Shown here: piece by piece, positions 1 through 6,343 of the stretch
How the letters are laid out: every line of letters starts with the position of its first letter
Numbering within the stretch: position 1 is the first letter of the stretch
Assembly: GCA_036985875.1 (NCBI GenBank)
Contig: BTQM01000005.1
Coordinates: 1-25,846 of the forward strand
Origin: BTQM01 sp036985875
Lineage (GTDB): Bacteria; Patescibacteriota; Minisyncoccia; Phycocordibacterales; UBA1539
Direction: 5' to 3'
DNA length: 25,846 bases
Translations under genes and position numbers: made by a program
The notes under the pieces: model-generated
The model's input: only the letters and a program-made list of their open reading frames with translations
Database searches by the model: none
Told to the model about the DNA's origin: nothing

Positions 1-855
1 AACAGGCATTGATTCTCCGGTAATGATTTTTTCGTCAACCGCAGACTCACCATCAACCACCATGCCGTCAACAGCAATTTGTCCCCCCGGCTTAACCACA
101 ATTATATCTCCAACGACGATCTCATCTATTGGCATCTCAACTTCTTTCCCGTCTTTTTCAACCAATGCTGTATTGGGACGCAATTTCAAAAGTTTCTTAA
201 TTGCGTCAGACGCCTTTCCACGCGCCATCTCCTCAAAATAGCGTCCGAGTATAATGAAAGATATCAACGCCGCTGATGATTCCCAATAAGGATGGTCAAT
301 ATTCAAGAAAAAGAATCCGATGGCGCTATAGAAAAATGCGGCTGATGTTCCCAAAACCACCAATACATCCATGTTTGACGAGCCGACACGAAGTGCGGTG
401 AAAGCATTTTTGTAAAAATGCCAACCGACTCCAAGCTGTATCGGGGTAGTGAAGATAAAATAAATGTAGTTCAAGTCAATTCCGAAAAGATCATGTACGT
501 GCTGAAGGTTGAACATGTGGAGAGCCATATAATAAATTATTATAGGACTCGCCAACAGAAAACTGATGATCGTGAGGTCACGAAGTTCCCTAAGTCTATT
601 TGCTTCCTCTTTCTTTTCCGCTTCTTCGTTTATATCCTCCGACGAAATAAGAGTATACCCGAGCTTGCCGACAAGTTCTTTGATCTTTTCGAGGCTGATT
701 TTCTCCAAATCATATTCAAGTGCGAGTTTTTTGGAGCCGAAGTTTGCAGAGGCAGCAATTATCCCTTCCTGTTTCGACAACAGCTTATTTATAAGCACCG
801 AGCAGGCTGCGCAGTGCATTCCTTTGATTTTTAAGATCAGAGTTTCTTTCGCCAT
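1..855 (-). CDS. Heavy-metal (copper) P-type ATPase, N-terminal 285 residues, cut by window edge
   Basis: The reading frame starts at ATG 855 and is still open at base 1. The N-terminus is an HMA metal-binding domain with the motif GMHCAAC (residues about 12-18), as in Cu+ exporters (P1B-type, CopA-like). Hydrophobic segments follow (e.g. FLLASPIIIYY; FIFTTPIQLGVGWHFY), then the conserved SSNMDVLVVLGTSAAFFYS helix. The actuator domain closes at the window edge with VDEKIITGESMPV, containing the TGES dephosphorylation loop. The CPC metal site, the DKTG phosphorylation site and the ATP-binding domain must lie beyond the window. It begins 3 nt after the cupredoxin stop, so the two are probably translated together. 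Role by family: ATP-driven export of Cu+ from the cytosol or delivery to extracytoplasmic cuproproteins. Copper rather than silver or zinc is inferred from the HMA motif and the cupredoxin neighbour. Confidence 0.93.
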   Translation of the reverse strand, partial: MAKETLILKIKGMHCAACSVLINKLLSKQEGIIAASANFGSKKLALEYDLEKISLEKIKELVGKLGYTLISSEDINEEAEKKEEANRLRELRDLTIISFLLASPIIIYYMALHMFNLQHVHDLFGIDLNYIYFIFTTPIQLGVGWHFYKNAFTALRVGSSNMDVLVVLGTSAAFFYSAIGFFFLNIDHPYWESSAALISFIILGRYFEEMARGKASDAIKKLLKLRPNTALVEKDGKEVEMPIDEIVVGDIIVVKPGGQIAVDGMVVDGESAVDEKIITGESMPV

Positions 856-858
856 ATT

Positions 859-1278
859 TTATCTCACCATCATTTTGCCAACCATATCAAAATGAGTTCG
901 CTTTACGCCATCCACAACGCCGCTGCCACAAGAAACGGAGCAATAAAATGGAAATTCACCGACCCTGCCCGCCACAAACTCCAATTTTACCCATTCCTTG
1001 GGTGGTAATCTTTTATTAATGCCGTAGGCCTCAAGAGCGAAACCATGATCATAATCATCTTCGTTGTAGAAATTGATAACCACCCTATCTCCAGCTCCCA
1101 CTTCAAAATAATCCGGGTCAAAACGCCATTCGTTTTTTATGGCCCTCATTTCAATTTCAATCGTTTTACCACTCTCCTCAACTGTCTGCAGTGCCTCAGG
1201 CAATAAAAAGTTTCGATAAAAAAGACCAAGAAGTATCACTACTGCTATAAAAATTGCAATGATTATAAATTTTTTCAT
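859..1278 (-). CDS. Membrane-anchored cupredoxin with CuA-like ligand set
   Basis: A 139-aa protein. An N-terminal hydrophobic helix (residues 4-20) anchors a short cupredoxin domain outside the membrane. Candidate copper ligands are H78 (DYDHGF), C113 and C117 (FYCSVSCG), H129 and M132 (THFDM). This is the ligand order of CuA sites in cytochrome oxidase subunit II and nitrous-oxide reductase (His...Cys-x3-Cys-x3-His-x2-Met). Here the gap between the second Cys and the His is 11 residues instead of 3. ATG 1278 is preferred over an in-frame TTG at 1299, because the helix starts right after it. It lies between a CcdA-like gene plus small peptide and a copper ATPase, so a role in copper trafficking or electron transfer is inferred. 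No oxidase subunit I is visible. Confidence 0.88.
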   Translation of the reverse strand: MKKFIIIAIFIAVVILLGLFYRNFLLPEALQTVEESGKTIEIEMRAIKNEWRFDPDYFEVGAGDRVVINFYNEDDYDHGFALEAYGINKRLPPKEWVKLEFVAGRVGEFPFYCSVSCGSGVVDGVKRTHFDMVGKMMVR

Positions 1279-1326
1279 GCTAATTTTCTTAATGAGCAAA
1301 GTGAGTTTTAAAAAATTTAGTATCCC

Positions 1327-1372
1327 GTGAAATAATTCCGCGAAGCGGAATTCCTGCTTTGTAGGATTTCAC
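1327..1372 (-). ncRNA. Compact three-way-junction RNA/DNA motif inside the copper operon
   Basis: Seen directly: outer arms GTGAAAT (1327-1333) and ATTTCAC (1366-1372) pair. Between them lie two abutting hairpins: AATTCCGC-gaa-GCGGAATT (1334-1352) and CCTGC-ttt-GTAGG (1353-1365, one G-T wobble). No base is left unpaired at the junction. The outer stem can extend past one mismatch (CCC before, GGG after). It sits between the 48-aa peptide gene and the cupredoxin gene, so it would be part of the operon transcript. It could be a processing signal, a REP-like element or a regulatory fold; function unknown. Confidence 0.6.
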
Positions 1373-1415
1373 TGGGGTGATAATTTTGTAACACCCATTC
1401 TGCTCTTTGATTTGC

Positions 1416-1562
1416 TTAATCTTCGTGTTCTTCTATAATGCCGGCTTCGTGTCCGTGAAATCCTTCTTTCTCACCGAAAGGGTCTTCCTTGATAAAATAC
1501 ATTATACTGGCAAAAATGACAGATGCTACAAATATTAAAAAAATTCTTTTTTTAATATCCAT
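1416..1562 (-). CDS. 48-aa membrane peptide with His/acidic tail
   Basis: A short frame, ATG 1562 to TAA 1416. It has a basic start (MDIKKR), one hydrophobic helix (residues 7-23, IFLIFVASVIFASIMYF) and a soluble tail ending in HGHEAGIIEEHED, rich in His and acidic residues and likely outside the membrane. Support for translation: AAGGA lies 7 nt upstream of the ATG, inside the last codons and stop of the ccdA-like gene, and the ATG follows that stop by 2 nt. Gene order on the minus strand is ccdA-like, this peptide, cupredoxin, copper ATPase. I do not recognise a family. The tail could bind metal ions; that is inference from composition and context. Confidence 0.72.
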   Translation of the reverse strand: MDIKKRIFLIFVASVIFASIMYFIKEDPFGEKEGFHGHEAGIIEEHED

Positions 1563-1564
1563 AA

Positions 1565-2557
1565 TTATTCCTTATTATTTTCCGTATTCTCAACTTCTAC
1601 TTTCTTTCTCTTGAATTTAAGGAGGTACCAAATTATTGTAAGTATGGTCAGTACGCCCATAAACCAGTTGCCGTAACCAAGCCACGGTGCGTCCGGTTCT
1701 TCGTGTTCATGACCTAGAATCACTTCGCTAAAGCGCTCTCCACCCAAAGTAGACGCTGTTCTCTCCCAAGCACCGTGGATACCTGACTGAACATACCAAT
1801 CATGTCCGAAAACCCCCAGTGTAAGAATGAATATACCAATTAACACAAGGGCCCAACCCATTACTTTTTCCACCGCTACTTTTTTCTTTACAAGCGAGCT
1901 TGTGGCGTTAACTCCCAAAATCCCCAAAATTGCCAGAAATATCAGTGGGACAGCGCGACCTGCGCCATGGACGAACCCGAGGAACCAACCATACCCAATA
2001 GATCCGACGCTTGCGATATACGCCAATAAGACATAGAACGCTGGATTTGGACACCCAACTCCAGCGTTACCAAGGAAAAGCCCGAGGAAGAAAGTTTTTA
2101 AATAATCCCCCTTCCCTTGAATGATCTTGGGAACACTGCCGCTATAACTTGGCATTCTGAAACGAATTAATTTTAATTCCGAAAGCCCGAATATAAGAGC
2201 AGCGCCTCCGGCCAAAATAAACATTGTCTGAGTCGCTTTACTAAAACCTATTATTTTCCCAAGCCAAGCTATGATAATTCCATAAAAACTCAAGGTAATG
2301 GCAAGCCCTAAACCAAAAAGAAGGGCCATTATAAAACCTTTTTTGGCATTCTGCCCCATTGTCAGAGGAACGATAATAAACGCTAGAGGCAAAGTACAAG
2401 GTAGGAATATCATTGAAAGACCCGCGACAAAAGCAAGCGTAAGACCGACCGTCTGCACCGGCGTAGTCATAAACCAAAAAATGCCAATTACCGAGATGAG
2501 AAAAAGTATAAAACCAATAATGGCCACATAAGTCCTAGCTTTTTTCTGATAATTCAT
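1565..2557 (-). CDS. CcdA/DsbD-type transmembrane thiol-disulfide transporter
   Basis: A 330-aa polytopic membrane protein. Two buried cysteines mark the CcdA/DsbD transmembrane family: C54 in IFLPCTLPLAF (equivalent to the PC-x-LP motif of helix 1) and C169 in GNAGVGCPNPAFY (equivalent motif of helix 4). Family role: moves reducing equivalents from cytosolic thioredoxin across the membrane to extracytoplasmic thiols, including copper-site and cytochrome maturation partners. After the core, a soluble stretch rich in His and Trp (GHDWYVQSGIHGAWE ... GHEHEEPDAPW) precedes a last helix and a Lys-rich tail. ATG 2557 is chosen because the -10 box at 2565-2570 would put the transcript start at this ATG; an upstream ATG at 2578 lies inside the promoter. 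First gene of the copper operon. Confidence 0.88.
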   Translation of the reverse strand: MNYQKKARTYVAIIGFILFLISVIGIFWFMTTPVQTVGLTLAFVAGLSMIFLPCTLPLAFIIVPLTMGQNAKKGFIMALLFGLGLAITLSFYGIIIAWLGKIIGFSKATQTMFILAGGAALIFGLSELKLIRFRMPSYSGSVPKIIQGKGDYLKTFFLGLFLGNAGVGCPNPAFYVLLAYIASVGSIGYGWFLGFVHGAGRAVPLIFLAILGILGVNATSSLVKKKVAVEKVMGWALVLIGIFILTLGVFGHDWYVQSGIHGAWERTASTLGGERFSEVILGHEHEEPDAPWLGYGNWFMGVLTILTIIWYLLKFKRKKVEVENTENNKE

Positions 2558-2564
2558 TGTTTTT

Positions 2565-2593
2565 ATTATAAGTGGCATTCAACCACGAGACAA
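2565..2593 (-). promoter_or_regulatory. Promoter of the copper/thiol operon
   Basis: On the minus strand, TTGTCT (2593-2588), a 17-nt spacer and a perfect TATAAT (2570-2565). The expected start site is about 2558, i.e. at the ATG of the ccdA-like gene (2557), so the mRNA would be leaderless. Confidence 0.75.
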
Positions 2594-2639
2594 GCTCTCA
2601 TATACAATTTTTGCATATGAAAACATGTTGTCTTGTCTC
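2587..2639. promoter_or_regulatory. Inverted-repeat candidate operator upstream of the copper operon
   Basis: GAGACAAG (2587-2594) is mirrored by CTTGTCTC (2632-2639). Inside is a second imperfect palindrome, CATATaCAA-TTT-TTGcATATG (2599-2619). The left outer arm overlaps the -35 box (2588-2593), a position suited to a repressor. A metal-responsive regulator would fit the genes downstream, but none is encoded in the window. Confidence 0.4.
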
Positions 2640-2841
2640 AGGTAAGAGAAGATCGAGCGCCCTCTTTTTTATTATGTCTAGCGAGGAGCGAGATGAAACC
2701 GAACAGCACAAGCTGTAAGATTTTCATTCCATCCGAGCATGGGCTACTCAAAATGTCTAATAGTTCGCAGCTTGCTGCAAACTTACACGAGTGAAGCAAG
2801 CTCTTTGCGAGTTCAAAGCTTGCTATTGGCTTTAATACCTT
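2640..2841. other. rplB 3' flank with two or three hairpins, no gene
   Basis: No coding frame is supported. Hairpins seen: gcaagctctttg / caaagcttgc (2796-2823, 10 bp plus a 2-nt bulge, 6-nt loop), gttcgcagc-tt-gctgcaaac (2763-2782, 9 bp with one wobble), and acagc-acaa-gctgt (2703-2716). None has an adjacent U-run on the minus strand, so a classical intrinsic terminator for the ribosomal operon is not evident. They may still block RNA decay at the rplB 3' end. Confidence 0.5.
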
Positions 2842-3687
2842 TTACTTTCGCTTCTTTCCCACTTTCCTTCTTGAAATGATGTGTACGTTTGAGTATTTCT
2901 TTACACGGCGCGTCTTCTGCCCTTTTCCCGTTGGTTTTCCCCATTTGGACACCGCCCGTCTCCGTCCGCGCCCAGCGCGACCTTCGCCGCCACCGTGAGG
3001 GTGATCAACGGGGTTCATTGCAGAACCGCGCACGGTTGGACGAATACCCATCCACCGCGACCTGCCAGCCTTGCCGATGGTGCGCAATTTGTGCTCCTCG
3101 TTTGAGATCGCGCCAACTGATGCCCATGCGGTCTCCAATACCTTTCGCACTTCGCCGGATGGCATCTTGAGGTGCGTATATCCAGCGTCGTTCGCTATCA
3201 CTTCAGCGTAATTACCCGCGGATCGCGCGATCTTTGCACCTCCTTTCGGTTGTATCTCCACATTGTATACAAATGTACCCGTAATAATGTTTTTAAGCGG
3301 AAGACGATTTCCCGGAGCAAGCGGGGCTTTTTCTGAAACGATAAAAGAATCACCCACCTTGATCTGCTTGGGGGAAAGCACATATCTCCTCTCTCCGTCG
3401 GCATAGCATACGAGCGCGATGAAGCCGGATCGGTTCGGATCGTATTCTATGGTTTCAACCTTCGCGGGAATGTCGTGCTTGTTATACTTAAAGTCAATTT
3501 CCCTGAAAAGCCGTTTGTGTCCTCCTCCTTTGTGGCGCATGGTTATCCTTCCCGCGCTATTGCGTCCAACGGAACGCTTCCTGCCCTTTGTGAGAGATTT
3601 GCGAGGCTCGGACACGGTCAAAACGCCCCTGTATGAAACAGTGGTCATATGCCTTCTTGATGGAGTTGTGGGACGGTATTTCTTCAT
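2842..3687 (-). CDS. rplB: Large-subunit ribosomal protein uL2
   Basis: A 281-aa full-length uL2, the usual size. It shows the standard opening (MKKYRPTTPSRRHMT), the RNA-binding domain (GRNSAGRITMRHKGGGHKR), and the C-terminal loop MNPVDHPHGGGEGR, whose histidine is the residue long implicated near the peptidyl transferase centre. The C-terminus is strongly basic. It is the last ribosomal gene on the minus strand here. The usual followers rpsS, rplV and rpsC are absent, and a copper operon with its own promoter comes next. It is preceded by a fold-back repeat of about 92 bp separating it from rplW. No clear Shine-Dalgarno is visible before ATG 3687. Confidence 0.98.
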   Translation of the reverse strand: MKKYRPTTPSRRHMTTVSYRGVLTVSEPRKSLTKGRKRSVGRNSAGRITMRHKGGGHKRLFREIDFKYNKHDIPAKVETIEYDPNRSGFIALVCYADGERRYVLSPKQIKVGDSFIVSEKAPLAPGNRLPLKNIITGTFVYNVEIQPKGGAKIARSAGNYAEVIANDAGYTHLKMPSGEVRKVLETAWASVGAISNEEHKLRTIGKAGRSRWMGIRPTVRGSAMNPVDHPHGGGEGRAGRGRRRAVSKWGKPTGKGQKTRRVKKYSNVHIISRRKVGKKRK

Positions 3688-3704
3688 AATAATTTCTAAT
3701 TTTC

Positions 3705-3796
3705 AATTTCTAAACAATTTCCAATGAAATAATGTTCCAATGTTCAAGCGCACGGAGCTTAAGTCATTGTAAAATTAAGGCATTGTTTGAAAATTG
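3705..3796 (+). repeat. Fold-back intergenic repeat, copy A (rplW-rplB spacer)
   Basis: This block of about 92 bp matches the reverse complement of 5031-5121 almost throughout, sharing for example the run AATGTTCAAGCGCACGGAGC. Each copy has imperfect terminal inverted repeats (AATTTYYAAACAAT at one end, CATTGTTTGAAAATT at the other) and a central hairpin CAATGttcAAGC...GCTTaagtCATTG. The unit can therefore fold into one long imperfect hairpin, like a small MITE or REP-type element without coding capacity. Confidence 0.75.
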
Positions 3797-3798
3797 TG

Positions 3799-4308
3799 CT
3801 ACATTACTTCGATCGAATCTCCTTTCTTCAGATACACCATTGCCTTCTTCTTTCCGGACTTCACCCCCTTGATCCCTCTGGAGAGCACATTCTTTGAAGG
3901 AATGTTCACGATATTCACCTTTCTGGGCTCTACGTTATAGATCTCCCTCACCGCGCTCTTGACCTCCGCCTTACCTGCCCTCTTGTCAATCTCGAACACA
4001 TACACGTTCTTCTCCGCGAGCATTGAGGCTTTTTCCGTAATGTGCGGTCTCGCAAACACATACTCCAAACCGCCACCGTAGGAGCGCTTACGCTTGCTCG
4101 CGCCCGCAGATGCTCTAGCGGGTACAGCATCTTTTATGGAAGCAGGTGGTGCGGATGGTTTTTTCTTCTTGCCCGCCGCGACACCCTTCTGCACCGCAGA
4201 CACTTTGGCAACATCTTTCACGTCTTTCTTACGTGCATCTTTTTTTCTTTCTTTCTTGTCAGAGCTTTTTGGGCGCCGGCGAGTCTTAAATGTATCTAAA
4301 ATACTCAT
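3799..4308 (-). CDS. rplW: Ribosomal protein uL23 with ~80-aa basic N-terminal extension
   Basis: A 169-aa protein. The C-terminal part from about residue 82 (YVFARPHITEKASMLAEKN ... EIYNVEPRKVNIVNIPS ... KKAMVYLKKGDSIEVM) is a normal uL23 domain, which by family binds 23S rRNA at the polypeptide exit and contacts chaperones. Residues 1-80 are an extra low-complexity segment rich in Lys, Ala, Ser and Pro (KKERKKDARKKDVKD; AGKKKKPSAPPAS). Typical bacterial uL23 is about 95-100 residues. ATG 4308 is chosen over a TTG at 4326. The extension has no recognisable fold and is likely disordered RNA-binding sequence near the exit tunnel (inference). rplD lies 32 nt upstream. Confidence 0.96.
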   Translation of the reverse strand: MSILDTFKTRRRPKSSDKKERKKDARKKDVKDVAKVSAVQKGVAAGKKKKPSAPPASIKDAVPARASAGASKRKRSYGGGLEYVFARPHITEKASMLAEKNVYVFEIDKRAGKAEVKSAVREIYNVEPRKVNIVNIPSKNVLSRGIKGVKSGKKKAMVYLKKGDSIEVM

Positions 4309-4340
4309 ATAAATTATTGGTGGCAAATACTGCCCGTGTA

Positions 4341-5006
4341 TTACTTTTTCAACTTACCCGCGATATATTTAATGCTCTCATCGGGGCTTGAAATAATCAG
4401 ATATTTATAGTTAAGAATGCGCGATGGATTCATGCGCTCAACATCCTCTAGTCGCATGTTGCTGAAATTCCTGAAACTCTTTTTTACGTTCTCGTCCTTG
4501 CCCAAAACGGCGATATAGACCGCGTTCCTTTTTTTTGTCGCTAGACCCTCAAAACCTGAAATACCGCTCAGCGCAGAAATGATTTCCTTCGCCTTTTTTG
4601 TTTTTATGTCGCCCACATCAAGCTTATTAACGAACATTACTTCGCCGCTTCTTAACTTTTCGGACAACACTGTATAAAGTGCCTTGGCGCGCATTTTCTT
4701 GTTGATGTTCTTTTTATAGCTTTTTTCTTTCCTCGGTCCGTGCGTAGCGCCGCCTCCTGCCCACAAAGGAGAACGTATGGAACCGTGCCGCGCGCGCCCA
4801 GTTCCTTTCTGCTGCCATGGCTTCTTCCCGCCACCGGAAACTTCGCTCCTGTCCTTCGCATGGGCCACGGGAGTGCGCGCGTTGGAGCGCATAGACATCA
4901 CCACCTGATGCACCAGATCCCCGTTCCATGGCAAACCAAAGACATCTTCTGGTAATGAGATCGTCCCAACTCCTTTGCCTGTTTGGTTGTAAATTGATGC
5001 TTTCAT
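4341..5006 (-). CDS. rplD: Ribosomal protein uL4
   Basis: A 221-aa uL4. The extended loop that reaches the exit tunnel is clear: RTPVAHAKDRSEVSGGGKKPW, then GTGRARHGSIRSPLWAGGG (about residues 45-90). The globular part follows (KALYTVLSEKLRSGEVMFV). ATG 5006 is used, since the in-frame codon at 5018 is TTG and the protein normally starts just before KASIYN. In Escherichia coli uL4 also represses its own operon through the S10 leader; no equivalent leader was recognised here. The copy B fold-back repeat lies directly upstream. Confidence 0.98.
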   Translation of the reverse strand: MKASIYNQTGKGVGTISLPEDVFGLPWNGDLVHQVVMSMRSNARTPVAHAKDRSEVSGGGKKPWQQKGTGRARHGSIRSPLWAGGGATHGPRKEKSYKKNINKKMRAKALYTVLSEKLRSGEVMFVNKLDVGDIKTKKAKEIISALSGISGFEGLATKKRNAVYIAVLGKDENVKKSFRNFSNMRLEDVERMNPSRILNYKYLIISSPDESIKYIAGKLKK

Positions 5007-5030
5007 AAAAATTTTCAATTTTCAATTTCT

Positions 5031-5121
5031 AATTTTCAAACAATGTTTTAATTTTACAATGACTTAAGCTCCGTGCGCTTGAACATTGAAACATTATTTC
5101 ATTGGAAATTGTTTGGAAATT
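5031..5121 (-). repeat. Fold-back intergenic repeat, copy B (rplC-rplD spacer)
   Basis: Inverted-orientation partner of copy A at 3705-3796, with only a few substitutions between them. The two copies bracket rplD-rplW. It ends against a second hairpin, ggaaattcgc-tatac-gcgaatttcc (5115-5139), a perfect 10-bp stem spanning the rplC stop codon. Confidence 0.75.
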
Positions 5122-5123
5122 CG

Positions 5124-5738
5124 CTATACGCGAATTTCCAGCAGTGTTCCTCTTTTGCCTGGAACTGCTCCGGAAATTAAAAGTGTGTTATTTTCTTTAT
5201 CAACCTTCAACACTTTCAAATTCTTTACGGTTACTCGATCGCTGCCCATTCTTCCACCCATTCTCACACCCTTAAAAACTCTTTGCGGTCCTGTCGCGCC
5301 TATTGAACCCGGCTCGCGTTCAGAGTGCTTCTGCCCGTGAGAACGCGGACCGCCGTGGAACCCGTGCCGCTTCACAACGCCCTGAAAGCCCTTACCCTTC
5401 GTAACACCGGAGACTTGCACCACATCTCCCTCTTCAAAAACAGATGCGTCAATTATGTCACCGACGCTATATTGGGATGCTGGTTCATCTTTGGTGGAAA
5501 ACTCCTTAAGCGTCCTGAATTTGCCCAAATCTTTCAAGTGACCCGCCACCGACTTGCTCACGTTTCGGGCATTTTTCTCGCCGAAACCAACCTGAACCGC
5601 CTTGTATCCATCCTTTTCCTCGTCTTTGATCTGGATCACAGTAACGGGACCGGCACTCAAAACAGTCGCCGGCAAACATTTTCCGTCTTCGGTAAAAAAC
5701 TGCGTCATATTCTGTTTTGTTCCAAGAATAAACTTCAT
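5124..5738 (-). CDS. rplC: Ribosomal protein uL3
   Basis: A 204-aa full-length uL3. It has the typical opening MKFILGTKQNMTQFF and the central loop KGKGFQGVVKRHGFHGGPRSHGQKHSEREPGSIGAT (about residues 110-150), which reaches the peptidyl transferase centre. The end is GRMGSDRVTVKNLKVLKVD...GAVPGKRGTLLEIRV. No Shine-Dalgarno precedes ATG 5738; instead an AGCT iteron array runs right up to it. It follows rpsJ by 105 nt, an unusually long and structured gap for an S10 operon. The last codons lie in the arm of a 10-bp hairpin over the stop. Confidence 0.98.
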   Translation of the reverse strand: MKFILGTKQNMTQFFTEDGKCLPATVLSAGPVTVIQIKDEEKDGYKAVQVGFGEKNARNVSKSVAGHLKDLGKFRTLKEFSTKDEPASQYSVGDIIDASVFEEGDVVQVSGVTKGKGFQGVVKRHGFHGGPRSHGQKHSEREPGSIGATGPQRVFKGVRMGGRMGSDRVTVKNLKVLKVDKENNTLLISGAVPGKRGTLLEIRV

Positions 5739-5843
5739 AATGGATAGCTTTATTAGCTTTAGGGTGCCGACCTCGCCGTAGGCGAGGTCGGCTAAGCTAA
5801 AAAGCTAGCGAAGCTAATAAGCTTTTGAAGCTAGTCAAGCTAT
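5739..5843 (-). repeat. AGCT iteron array with 12-bp hairpin, rpsJ-rplC spacer
   Basis: The whole 105-nt spacer holds eight AGCT tetramers about 8-11 nt apart, mostly as TAGCTT/AAGCTA. Six lie on the rpsJ side and two on the rplC side of a perfect hairpin: GCCGACCTCGCC (5766-5777), loop gta, then the complement (5781-5792). On the coding strand the array ends AGCTATCCATT just before the rplC ATG. Same architecture and orientation as the tuf-rpsJ spacer. Confidence 0.85.
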
Positions 5844-6242
5844 TTATATCATTTTCACGTCAATATCCACTCCAGACGGAAGATTCATGTTCGTTAACGC
5901 TTCAATAACCTTTGGCGCTGGATTTAAAATATCAATGAGTCGCTTATGGACCCTCATCTCAAACTGCTCTCGCGCATCTTTGTAAACGAACGTTGCCCTA
6001 TTAACGGTATACTTTTTTATTTCCGTCGGCAGAGGAATAGGTCCCAATATCTTCGCGTCATAACGAAGAGCGGTATCCATAATTTGCCTCACAGAATTAT
6101 CAAGTATCTTGTGCTCATACGCACGAACCCTGATGCGAAGCTTATGGATAACTTCCGCCTTTTTTGCCGATTTTCTCGCCTTCGCCACCGGTTTTTTCCT
6201 TTTCACCGTTTGGGCTTTTGGTTTTTTTGTTTTTACTGCCAT
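5844..6242 (-). CDS. rpsJ: Ribosomal protein uS10 with basic N-terminal extension
   Basis: A 132-aa protein. From about residue 32 it is a standard uS10 (HKLRIRVRAYEHKILDNSV ... GPIPLPTEIKKYTVNRATFVYKD ... EQFEMRVHKRLIDI), a 30S head protein that also serves as NusE in antitermination. Residues 1-30 are an added Lys/Ala-rich tail (KTKKPKAQTVKRKKPVAKA) absent from the usual protein of about 102 residues. It is flanked on both sides by AGCT iteron arrays carrying 12-bp hairpins. No Shine-Dalgarno is evident before ATG 6242. Confidence 0.97.
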   Translation of the reverse strand: MAVKTKKPKAQTVKRKKPVAKARKSAKKAEVIHKLRIRVRAYEHKILDNSVRQIMDTALRYDAKILGPIPLPTEIKKYTVNRATFVYKDAREQFEMRVHKRLIDILNPAPKVIEALTNMNLPSGVDIDVKMI

Positions 6243-6343
6243 ATAACAGAGCTTAAATAGCTTTTAGCTTCTCATGTATGGCGCCAAAGGCGCCATACAT
6301 CAAGCTTAGTTAGCTATATAGCTTGGTAAGCTTTAAGCTATCT
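6243..6343 (-). repeat. AGCT iteron array with 12-bp hairpin, tuf-rpsJ spacer
   Basis: The 101-nt spacer holds eight AGCT tetramers, five on the tuf side and three on the rpsJ side of a perfect hairpin: ATGTATGGCGCC (6274-6285), loop aaa, complement 6289-6300. Stem length (12 bp), loop length (3 nt), flanking iterons and orientation match the rpsJ-rplC spacer, while the stem sequence is unrelated. Confidence 0.85.

Noticed and set aside
418..834. 138-aa plus-strand frame over the copper ATPase
   Set aside because: The minus frame encodes a clear HMA/P-type ATPase; this is its antisense shadow.
2640..2841. tRNA or other structured housekeeping RNA 3' of rplB
   Set aside because: The hairpins do not form a cloverleaf, and no CCA end or T-loop (GTTCRANNC) is present.
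3705..5121. CRISPR array or insertion sequence
   Set aside because: Only two copies in opposite orientation with genes between them, no spacers and no transposase.
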